From the NCBI RefSeq assembly GCF_017654505.1, contig NC_054537.1, positions 77,634,118 through 77,698,117 on the forward strand: DNA of 64,000 bases. Direction: 5' to 3'. This stretch comes from Polyodon spathula. Its lineage: Eukaryota > Chordata > Actinopteri > Acipenseriformes > Polyodontidae. Positions 50,434-58,954 of this stretch are shown in pieces. The position numbers were made by a program, and so were the translations under genes. A model generated the notes under the pieces. The model made no database searches. It was given only the letters and a program-made list of their open reading frames with translations, and was not told where the DNA came from. Position 1 is the stretch's first letter. Every line of letters begins with the position of its first letter.

Positions 50434-50612
50434 ATATCTAACCCGCTTTCCAGCATACCGTAAACGTGGGAATCATTCTATAGGTTTTACGTGATTACGT
50501 CTTATCCCAACTTCATATGTGATCTCCTATTTTGGTACAGGACGTTGTCTGTTTAGTTGGTATGGTTCTGACAATGGAACTGAGGGGTTCACAGAGAGGA
50601 AGTCGGACTCGT
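50434..50612 (-). other. 179-bp insert interrupting pol
   Basis: The segment is bounded by a 5-bp direct repeat (minus strand ACGAG at 50429-50433 and 50608-50612). It introduces the stop ending the gag-protease frame and offsets the integrase frame. Its length (179) is exactly the offset that separates the two frames, so it looks like a single insertion. Its two ends are diverged copies of nearby element sequence at about 50687-50810 (for example GGTTAGATATA and CCTCTCTGTG motifs), so it is probably a diverged tandem duplication or template-switch product. It has no GT-AG intron ends. Confidence 0.75.
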
Positions 50613-52307
50613 TATTCTATATAATAAGTGCCCAGATACAGAAAAATGCGGAAATACCACCGGTTGTCCTTCCTGCATATCCTTCCCCTCGATATATCTA
50701 ACCCGTTTCCAAGCATACTGTAACGTGGGATCATTTTGTTGTTCATATCCCAAGTCAATATCTCGGTCCCAATGGTTAGGTACACAGAGAGGAGTGTCTT
50801 TTATTACATGACCTTCCACCTCAGTAACCTCGCAGCCCCGGTTACACTGAATACCTACTCCCTTTCCTTGCCGTTTCAACGATTGGTTTACTTTTGTGTC
50901 AGACCCCTCCCCTTGTCGTCTCAGAGTTCCCTCATATTTTTCCACCCGACGCTCTCTTTTTGTTTTTCTTGGGCGGATTTTAGGGTTAAACAGGTCGGAT
51001 TGCAACGGAAAAATCTCGCCAATTGTTTTCTCCTGTTGCTTTAATTGTCCCCTGGTAGAAACTAAGACCATTTCCCGACCTAAAATACGATCAAAAAACG
51101 GCCAGTCTCTTCCCAGGAGAACAGGGTATGGTAAACATTGCGCTACAGCCACTTTAACGCAAGCTGAATAATCACCTACAATAAGTCTAACTTTAGTGGT
51201 GGGATAAACCCGAGTTTCTCCATGAATACAGGAGATAGCCACTTTACCCTGTGGCTCCCAGGCTACCCCATCCAAGAGAGCTTGCCGAATCAATGTTTGT
51301 GCACACCCAGAGTCCGCAAATGCGTAAGTACTCTTTCCCCCGACCTGTACTCTTAACTGATAAGGGCCCTCCCGACATTCCCCAGTGTTCCTACCTGTTA
51401 CTGCTGACCAGGATCTTGTCGCCAGGTCCACCTTTATTACTGGACAATTCCTGGCAATGTGTCCAGGCTCATTACATTGGTAGCACACTTGGTTAGGAGG
51501 CATCAACGGAGTTAATCTGTCCTGCGAGTCCGCGACCGGCAGGTTAGGGGGATTCTCTCTCGCCCAGGATGGGGCTAACCTCGACCTCCATGGTCTGAAG
51601 GTCCGGTTACCCCCTCTGGGCTTCATTGGTTGGTTGGTCCGAGTTAGTTTAGGGGCAGGAGTGGGGTCTGACCCGGCACCTTCGTTTGCGTCTTCGTAGG
51701 CCTCCGCCAGGAGGAGGGCATCCTCGAGAGTGGTAGGTCTATTCCTCTTAATCCACTCTCGATTCCCTGGCGGTAGTATAGACGCAAACTGTTCTATAAC
51801 TATTTTCTGCACCAGTTCTTGGGGTGTATGTTCTTCTGGCCGCAGCCACCGGGTGCACTGATCTAAAAGATATTGTCCCGCAACCCGGGGCCGCATCCCC
51901 TTGGACAGCTGGTATTCCCGAAAACGGCGCCGGTATGTTTCCTCCGTGATCCCGAGGCGTGAGAGAATGGCTTCTTTAACTTTAACATAGTCCCCTGCAT
52001 TCGTGGCCGTCAGGGCTCGATACGCTGCCTGAGCTTCCCCTGTCAGGCAGGGTGCCAATTTCATGGCCCAGTGTTCCCTAGGCCACTCTGCAGCCTCTGC
52101 CACTCTCTCAAACGTAATCAAGAAAGCCTCGGGATCATCTTCCGAGGTCATCTTCTGAAGATTAGGCTGAGCTGCAAACATCCGGACAACCGCTCTCTCT
52201 GATGTTGATATTGATAGTTTTTCTACCAGCTGTCCCAAGAACTGGGCGAGCTGTTCCAGGTGCCGTGTCTCTCTCTCCTCTCGCTTCTCCTCCTGCTCCC
52301 TAAACAT
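50589..52307 (-). CDS. Gag with SCAN-like capsid, zinc knuckle and retropepsin
   Basis: 572 codons from the first ATG at 52307, about 23 bases inside the primer site; the frame is also open without ATG to 52349. A charged coiled-coil-like start (REQEEKREERETRHLEQ) leads to a capsid. Residues about 122-207 resemble the SCAN domain: ETYRRRFREYQ, then CTRWLRPEEHTPQELVQ, then IEQFASILPP. A CCHC zinc knuckle follows (C275, C278, H283, C288), then an aspartic protease with DSG at 332-334 and LLGRD at 397-401. The final 50 residues begin the linker toward integrase. Gag packages the element RNA and the protease matures the polyprotein. The frame ends at a stop inside the 179-bp insert. Confidence 0.93.
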   Translation of the reverse strand: MFREQEEKREERETRHLEQLAQFLGQLVEKLSISTSERAVVRMFAAQPNLQKMTSEDDPEAFLITFERVAEAAEWPREHWAMKLAPCLTGEAQAAYRALTATNAGDYVKVKEAILSRLGITEETYRRRFREYQLSKGMRPRVAGQYLLDQCTRWLRPEEHTPQELVQKIVIEQFASILPPGNREWIKRNRPTTLEDALLLAEAYEDANEGAGSDPTPAPKLTRTNQPMKPRGGNRTFRPWRSRLAPSWARENPPNLPVADSQDRLTPLMPPNQVCYQCNEPGHIARNCPVIKVDLATRSWSAVTGRNTGECREGPYQLRVQVGGKSTYAFADSGCAQTLIRQALLDGVAWEPQGKVAISCIHGETRVYPTTKVRLIVGDYSACVKVAVAQCLPYPVLLGRDWPFFDRILGREMVLVSTRGQLKQQEKTIGEIFPLQSDLFNPKIRPRKTKRERRVEKYEGTLRRQGEGSDTKVNQSLKRQGKGVGIQCNRGCEVTEVEGHVIKDTPLCVPNHWDRDIDLGYEQQNDPTLQYAWKRVRYIEGKDMQEGQPVVFPHFSVSGHLLYRITSPTSSL

Positions 52308-52329
52308 TGTCAAAACTGTAGCTGGATCC

Positions 52330-52348
52330 AATCCCACTTCTGACACCA
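52330..52348 (-). other. Primer binding site, tRNA-Leu type
   Basis: The minus strand reads TGGTGTCAGAAGTGGGATT starting two bases after the 5' LTR. It is complementary to a 3' end AATCCCACTTCTGACACCA, which I recall as the 3' end of vertebrate tRNA-Leu (CAA/CAG type). Confidence 0.8.
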
Positions 52349-52350
52349 CG

Positions 52351-52923
52351 TGTGAGGCGAGAGTGTATTAAATGGAATGTCCAGACAGTAATTTATGTGT
52401 ACAGAAATAAAATAATTTATTTTTATTTTCTATACACAACAAAAAGGATTAAATAACAAACGAAAAACAAAATGGTGTGAGGGAAGGAGTGCAGGGGTGA
52501 AATCCAAAACAAACTGATGACTCGTCTTTAATTTGTCTTCGTGGTGACCATACATAAACAAAAAAAAGACAAAAGAAATGTTAGTATTTCAAAAAAAACC
52601 CCGCTGCACAAAACCAGTATCTCCCTTCACCCGTGACTCCTCCTACTTTTACTTTCGGACCAACCCCGAACACAGTAGTACGTTCCCTTTAGTATGTAAT
52701 GTCCCGCCTCTGTAGTCAGTGGAACACCAATCCCCAACCGACACGTGTCCTTATCCTTCACTTGACTCCAGTGGCTGGAAGTTACATACTCGTACTTCCG
52801 CCCCTCACCAAGGTGCCTTTTGCCATGGTCACGAGATCTTGGTAAGGGAAGTCCCGAGTTGGTTTGATGCCACCTACTGTCGGGAGGCTGAATCACAGAC
52901 CGAAACCCCTTTGACTCATCACA
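52351..52923 (-). repeat. 5' LTR
   Basis: 573 bp, near-identical to 47222-47787, with the same TGTGAGGCG and CATCACA ends on the + strand. The same LTR-encoded open frame is present here (52627-52923 on the minus strand), but without the RNase H part in front of it. Confidence 0.96.
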
Positions 52924-52977
52924 TGTCATCAGTACAATGCATTCTGTTCTGTCTTAATTTGACCTATTTTAATCCTG

Positions 52978-53031
52978 GTGTGTGTGTGTGTGTGTGTGTG
53001 TATAGATATATATATATATATATATATATAG

Positions 53032-53120
<89 letters not shown>

Positions 53121-53171
53121 GTATATATATATATATATTATATATATTATATATCTATATATATATATATG
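52978..53171. repeat. Compound (TG)n(TA)n microsatellite
   Basis: TG units followed by about 165 bp of interrupted TA repeats. Confidence 0.96.
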
Positions 53172-53948
53172 TAATTAACAACATATAAGAAATGATATTA
53201 TATATATAATATAGAAGGCAGTTTAATCCCATCAGGTTCTATAGTGGGGCCCCCACCTTCACCCCCAAAAAGCTTTTCATAATCATACAGTAGCCCCTCG
53301 GGTTTAAAAACAATACAATAAAATCACACACACACATACATTTACAGTTCTCAATGTATTTTAAATATAAATCATTGTGCTGGAATAACACTAGTGTGTT
53401 TTGGGTCCGCTACACATTACATTATGTAAAAATATAAATCTGTACAGCAGGCCTAAACAAGTGAATACCCAGCACACTTTTCTGTACTTTAGCCTACCGG
53501 TAACACAAAATAAATCATGCTGCTGCACTGCACACATTGGTGTAATAAAAGACTTATTTTAAATTGAAACTAAATGATTTTAGGTTTTTAATTTTTTAAT
53601 AATTTAATTTAATAATTTTAATTATTACTATTTTTAACTTGGTCTACTTAGTAGCCTAGACAATTAACAAACATTATAACATAGCTTGGAAAAATAACAA
53701 CCTATGATTGGCTAAACAGCATCACATGACTATCGTATATATAGCATACAGCACAGCTTGCATACTAATGAGCCGCTTCACATTGAATAAATCACTACGC
53801 ACCACTACATTCTAAATTTAATGACAAACTGTCATTTAATTTGTTATTAATTACAAAACCACTGCCAAAAATGAATGACATTCCACCTATTTCCTTATAT
53901 ATATTTGGGGGTGAAACTCCACATAACTGGTACAACACCAACCTTGGG
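53172..53948. other. Right inner part of the Harbinger-like element, no gene
   Basis: AT-rich sequence. No transposase or MYB-like gene of PIF/Harbinger type could be recognised. Confidence 0.5.
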
Positions 53949-54010
53949 TGAAGACAGCAGTCCATCTGGAAAAAAAAAGAAATAAGTGCACCAGCAAGAG
54001 TAGACACAGT
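53949..54010 (+). repeat. Dispersed repeat, copy 2
   Basis: GTGAAGACAGCAGTCCATC, an A run, then AGAGTAGACACA, matching 13196-13330 without the long AT tract. Confidence 0.6.
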
Positions 54011-54087
54011 AAAAGTTTCTGTTTTTGTAATAATTTGAAATGTGTTCTAATTTTTTTCATCCCCCAAATTACAGGTAGCAGTGTTAT

Positions 54088-54202
54088 AAGCAGTATAAAC
54101 CACTTCAGGCCATGCAGTTCCAATGATATATACCACATATCACCATCCCAGGCATGGTATATAGCATGGGAACCGCACGGCCCGTCGTGGTTTATAGCTT
54201 TC
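54088..54202. repeat. 115-bp imperfect palindrome
   Basis: Two arms of about 50 bp pair with scattered mismatches. Landmarks are AGTATAAACCAC on the left with GTGGTTTATA on the right, and GATATATACCA with TGGTATATAGC near the centre. It could be a foldback element nested in the Harbinger-like element or a precursor-like hairpin. Confidence 0.65.
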
Positions 54203-54770
54203 AAAGATCATGGTCCTATACAGATCTACACATCTACACATCTATACAGAGCTGGAGGGATTAGTGGCACATGTGTGCAGTCTCTTGCTCCCAACATGCA
54301 GGGTGAACCAGAAATGTCATAGAAATTTGTTTTCAAGGCTTGTAAGTACACCCTGATTTTAGTAAAAATTAGGTAGGGGTGTTCTTCTCAACAATACATT
54401 GAGCACAACTGGCAACACACGAGAAAAAGCAGACTGGGAAATGCCAGTAACAATTGCGACTGTTTAAAGCAGGCTTTCAAAAGTTCTTAACAAATTGGTG
54501 CAATTGTAAGTGTCACAATTTCCCATAGCTTTAGTACATCTCATTACAATATTTTTGATCCCTAATTTGCCCCATGTTTTTGCGTATTTCTACAGGAATG
54601 CCCAGAATTACATATTCATTTAAGGCTAAAGCGCAAATAAGAACTGCAACTGCAAAGCATTCGTTAAAATGATGCTAACAGCGTTGCATTTGTTTACTAC
54701 ATTTCACGCTACACTTCCGACTGGTTTGCATGTGGTTTGCAACGATACAACACTTTAGCACATCTACCCC
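54203..54770. other. Right end of the Harbinger-like element
   Basis: Non-coding, ending in the inverted repeat TTAGCACATCTACCCC followed by TAA. Confidence 0.5.
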
Positions 54771-54825
54771 TAAGTGTTATATTTCATTGTGTACAATGAA
54801 GCGTTTTAAATACATCTGAAAATAG

Positions 54826-55138
54826 GCAGTAACTACTGCGACTCTCATAGTCCTTCCAGGTCAGTGAACAAAAAAACAAGCGAAGGAAAAGATTAACGAT
54901 TCTCCGCCCCTTTTATGCTATCACGCATGACTCCTTGGTAAACGATTGCAGCTGCCTTTATTGCTTGCAGCTGCTACCTTCCTGCAATGAAGTCTTGCCT
55001 TCTTCCAGGCTGACCGACTTCCCGACCCTGGAAATGAACTGTCAGGCCAGCCTGTCCAAAGACTTTTCCTTTCCTACTTAGCGCCCTCACAGGTCAGGAG
55101 GGAGATTTCCAACCAGAACTCAATATATTTCCGTCACA
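54826..55138 (+). repeat. LTR family C, 3' fragment
   Basis: Homologous to the 3' halves of 16549-17183 and 35123-35875 (AAGCGAAGGAAAAGATTA, TTAGCGCCCTCACAGG, CCGTCACA end). The 5' half is missing. Confidence 0.75.
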
Positions 55139-57639
55139 GATGTCTTCAACATCTATATAGAAAACATTTGATTGCTAACTATCTTTTATAGATGACATTA
55201 AGTATCAGTCACAACATTTTCCATAATAATTTGGTGAACTAATTATTCTAAACTAAGAGAAAATGAGATGACAAATTCATCTTCTCAATCAATATAGAAG
55301 ATAATCTTGCTACATCCAACTGAATGTATTTGTCAGCAAATGCATTATTCTTATTTCAATACTGTGGGAAAAAAAGAAAAAGATAATTTTTTGTTAGTAG
55401 ATTACAGGAAAACAAATAAAAGATTTAATTATCTTGGTCCACTATACCTCATCAATAAAAATAACTTCCCTTTGGAGTGTAGGGTGGATCAAGCGAGTGT
55501 GACTTGAATCCCCCTCTCGCCAAGTTGACGATTTTGGCTGGGTAACCAATGAGAGAGATACATTGACCTTTGTACCTCTGTGGGTTTAGGAAGGAAAGGT
55601 GGCTGGGGCAAGTTCCCCTCATACTGGTCAGGCATCAGATGAGTCCAGGGGGGAGACTTCCCTGGGCCCTTGACTCCAGAAAACAGTGTGAAATGAGGTG
55701 ATTGGTTTGCTGGAATGAGTGTTACCTGTTGATCTTCAGTCTTCTTGGTCGGTTGCAGCGGTGAGGCACCATTTGAATAGAGCATTTCAGAATTGGGTTG
55801 AAAAAACAGGAAAAAATTTAATTCCAACAGTTACAAACTGCTTCACCCCTTTCAGCTCCTGTAGCTAACCCCTTCGTCAAATACATTTTCTAAAACAAAA
55901 AGGGGTTCTGTTGCCTTGTTCAATGGAAACAGCCTACTCCTCAGCCAAGACGGTTTGGGGCTAATATTAAATGTAACAAAAGCAATTCATTCGAACCCGA
56001 TTTCATTTTAGTACATTAATTTTTTTTTTCTCAATTACTTTGTGTTTGGCTTGTTAATTTGTTTTCTTGTAATTTACAGGATATGAGTATATGACTCATT
56101 TTGATAGCAGTCCAATGATTGAAAGACTGGATGCCTTTCTCAGGGTTTCCTTTACGCAGTCACTTTGTCTCTAAAGGTTATTTAATCTTGTTTGGTCATT
56201 TTCCATTGGTATTTCTCCATGTTCTGTTAAATGGCAACTTGAGGTAAAGAGAGTCTTTGTTCTGTGTTTCACACATGATGTAATTGACTCGGTCAATGCA
56301 ATGTTAGTTGCCATAGTACTGGGTACAAACAAATATCAAAATTCCTAATAGGGTTGAGAAATGTGGTAGACAAAAGATGACTAATTTTAAAGTACAGTAG
56401 TATTTTTTGTACATTTTGACTTTCCTCACTTTCTTTTTTTTCACTTATTAAATGGAAGGTACATAATAGCTGCCTACTGCATTCAGATCCTTCTCTCTCC
56501 CCTGGAGATTCTGTTCAATCCGTAACGTCTTTTCTTCACCCCTCCAGAGTGTTTTAATTACTGGTGTTGCCTTCAGCCAAGCCATCTGTTCCTAATGTGG
56601 GTGCTCTGAGCTGGGGCGGGTTCCCTCTGTCTCCGCTGGATCCATTTCCCAATCCCACTCTAATGCCAATGTAGCGCTGGGAGCGCTGTAGGTTCCAAGT
56701 GGGAGGTTGGATCAGCAGTGGCGGTGAAACAATCAGGCAAAACAAGCTTGAGGTTGAAAGGTGCTTAAAAGCATTGTTTATTGATCCACACTAATACACT
56801 ACACAATACAAGAGACATCTAACTATGTGTTTATCCTTCACTTCCTGGCAGTGTGGAAATAAAGCCCAGAAACAAGACTTTGGATAAATAAGAGTGCAAG
56901 TTTATTTACAGCAAGACTGGTATATAGGCATTCTGGTGCGGATATAACCAGCATCTTTGGGGAATGTTTTAGCCAGGCGACAATACACGGTGGTGTACAA
57001 TGCAGAGGAACAAAAAGCAAAAAGAGTACACTGTCAAAACACAACAAAATGAAATAACATGTGCCGTGAAAACGGCGATGCACTGCTCAAACTACAAAGG
57101 AGGTCCTGCTGACACACACCTGCTAACTATACTTTTTAAACAGGATTTAAAAATCCCTAAACTCATCTCTGTTCATTTTCAGCAAATGATTAGCAACCCT
57201 GAGATCGAAGGTTACCACCTTGTTTTCCCCCTTGGTATTTGCTTACTGCAAAGCTCCAACAAGGAGTCTTTGTTTTCACGGTAGTAGTAACCTGTTTGGT
57301 CCCAGCTCTCAAGAAGAGGGGGGGGGGGGGTCAGGGGCTCCTTTTTATAGTGAGACGCTCCACAACAAACACAGCTGGTAATGCTTCACTGGCAGAGTAT
57401 CTGGCGCTCTCCTACAAACGTACACATGCCCCCAAGAGGCCAGTGACACACCTCTGTTCCTTTTACAGTTTATTTTTGTCCTTTAATTGTTTGAAGTCTG
57501 TTTTATGTTGTCACTTTCAAATCTCTGTGAATGAGACATGACATTTACAGTGCATATGCAATCTTCAGAAATCAATAAACTCAATTTTTATGATCAATTG
57601 AGCATGGCCAATTTTTCTTCATTAAGCTCCTTCCAGATA
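55139..57639. other. Non-coding stretch with GC-richer patches
   Basis: No gene recognised. GC-richer patches lie at 55490-55760, 56580-56720 and 57280-57430. The last has a 13-G run (57318-57330) and may be retroelement-derived. Confidence 0.45.
55489..55827 (-). other. Unassigned 112-codon minus-strand open frame
   Basis: The frame is proline-rich and hydrophilic (for example KSPPWTHLMPDQYEGNLPQP) and GC-richer than its surroundings, which makes it stand out from chance frames. No splice acceptor or donor of good quality was seen at its edges and no family was recognised. It may be a relic exon or part of an unknown repeat. Confidence 0.2.
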
Positions 57640-58850
57640 TAGCCTAATTTGTGCTGTGAGATCCCTTAGTACAATTACCTTACCATTGGCCTCCACCTGT
57701 GAACCATTAAAGTTGCTGTCACATTTTCTGGATAAAAACCCCACTGTTGAAGGATCATTGGTAAGGCTGTGAATCTGAAGGAAAATGAAGAACAATGAGC
57801 ATTCTACAGAAGTTAGAGATAAAGTAATACAAATGCATAGATTAGGTAAAGGGTATCCAAGTGTTTGGCTATCCCAGTGAGCACAGTTGGATCAATAATC
57901 AGGAAGTGGAAGCTGCATCACACCACCCAGACACTGCCAAGAAAAGGCCGTCCCTCAAAACTCAGTGCTCAAACATGAAGGAGACGTGTGAGAGAAGCCA
58001 CAGAGAGGCCAACAATCACTTTGAAGGAGCTACAGAGTTCAGTGGCTGGGAGTGGAGTAATGGTGCACCAGTCAACCATATCAAGAGCTCTGCATAACAC
58101 TGGCCTGTATGGGAGGGTGGCAAGAAAGAAGCCATTACTCAAAAAGTACCATCTGAAAGCACGCCTGGAGTTTGCCAGAAAGCATGAGTTTTGTGGTCAG
58201 ATGAGACCAAGATAGAGCTTTTTGGCCAAAACTCAAAGCGCTATGTGTAGCGCAAACCTAACACCATCCCTACAGTGAAGTATGGTGGTGGCAGCATCAT
58301 GCTGTGGGGATGCTTCTCATCAGCAGGGACTGGGCATCTTGTTACAATTGAAGGAAGAATGGATGGAGCAAAATACAGGAAAATACTGCAAGAGAATCTG
58401 CTTCAGTCCGCTAAAAAACTGAAGCTTGGGAGGAAATTCACCTTTCAGCAGGACAATGATCCCAAGCACAAGGCCAAAGCAACATTGGAGTGGCTCAAGA
58501 ACAAAAAGGTGAATGTCCTACAGTGGCCCAGTCAAAGTCCTGATCTCAATCCCATTGAGAATCTGTGGCACTATTTGAAAATTGCAGTCCACAAGCATCG
58601 TCCAACCAACCTGAACAACCTGGAGCAAATCTGCCAAGAAGAATGGGCCAAAATCAATCATAGCAAGATATTTCAGTTTTAATTTTTTTTTTAAATATTT
58701 CCCAACATAAAACCAATGTCATCTTACAATAATTGATTCTGAGTTTAAGTGTTTTAAAATAAAATAACAAACAGAATGAAATTTCAATGTACCATTTGTA
58801 ATTCAGTAATATGAGAGAATTGGTCAGGGGTCTGAATACTTTTGCAAGGC

Positions 58851-58854
<4 letters not shown>
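57640..58854 (+). mobile_element. Tc1-like DNA transposon (DD34E), left end missing
   Basis: The right end, read on the minus strand, begins CAGTGCCTTGCAAAAGTATT, a typical fish Tc1 terminus, and ends at 58854 directly against a TG microsatellite. No matching left terminal repeat was found: CAGTGCATATGCAATC at 57548 shares only the first bases. The body from about 57640 looks like the usual leader before the transposase gene. The left end therefore seems deleted or replaced. Confidence 0.85.
57785..58682 (+). pseudogene. Tc1-like transposase, multiply frameshifted
   Basis: The ATG at 57785 opens a short N-terminal piece (MKNNEHSTEVRDKVIQMHRL). A stop soon follows, and the DNA-binding part continues in another frame at 57988-58215 (ATERPTITLKELQSSVA, then GRVARKKPLLKKYH). 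The catalytic part from about 58200 is in a third register, with a TAG in the RYVxRKP motif and then 58275-58682 holding [12 protein letters not shown] and [10 protein letters not shown]. There are 34 residues between the D and the E, so this is a classic DD34E Tc1. Frameshifts and stops make it non-functional. It is more decayed than the element at 18916. Confidence 0.9.
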
Positions 58855-58929
<75 letters not shown>

Positions 58930-58954
58930 CTATATATATATATATATATATATA
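58855..58954. repeat. (TG)n(TA)n microsatellite
   Basis: TG units begin at the very end of the Tc1-like element and pass into TA units. Confidence 0.96.

Larger units (their letters stand above)
47222..52923 (-). mobile_element. Complete Gmr1-type Ty3/gypsy LTR retrotransposon
   Basis: 5702 bp with LTRs at both ends (566 and 573 bp), TG...CA termini and a 5-bp target duplication TGTCA (47217-47221 and 52924-52928). In minus orientation the order is 5' LTR, tRNA-Leu-type primer site, gag with a SCAN-like capsid and zinc knuckle, protease, integrase, reverse transcriptase, RNase H, polypurine tract, 3' LTR. Integrase before reverse transcriptase is the hallmark of the Gmr1 group of deuterostome elements. 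There is no env. The LTRs differ by about one substitution and three short indels, so insertion is recent. One 179-bp insert breaks pol. Confidence 0.96.
46923..54770. mobile_element. PIF/Harbinger-like element, interrupted by an LTR retrotransposon
   Basis: The left end GGGGTAGGTGTACTAA (46923) and right end TTAGCACATCTACCCC (to 54770) are inverted copies with two mismatches. TAA stands outside both ends (46920-46922 and 54771-54773), the 3-bp duplication of PIF/Harbinger elements. Subtracting the 5.7-kb retrotransposon leaves about 2.1 kb with no recognisable transposase, so it would be a non-autonomous copy. The ends are short, so it remains possible that they belong to two different elements of one family. 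Confidence 0.6.

Noticed and set aside
50434..50612. Idea that the pol insert is a spliced intron
   Set aside because: No placement of the boundaries gives GT-AG ends.
47583..51496. Open frames of 60-121 codons on the + strand opposite gag and pol
   Set aside because: Antisense shadows of the real minus-strand frames, without recognisable domains.
57548..57570. Left terminal repeat of the DD34E Tc1 element at CAGTGCATATGC
   Set aside because: Only the first six bases and scattered later ones match the right end.
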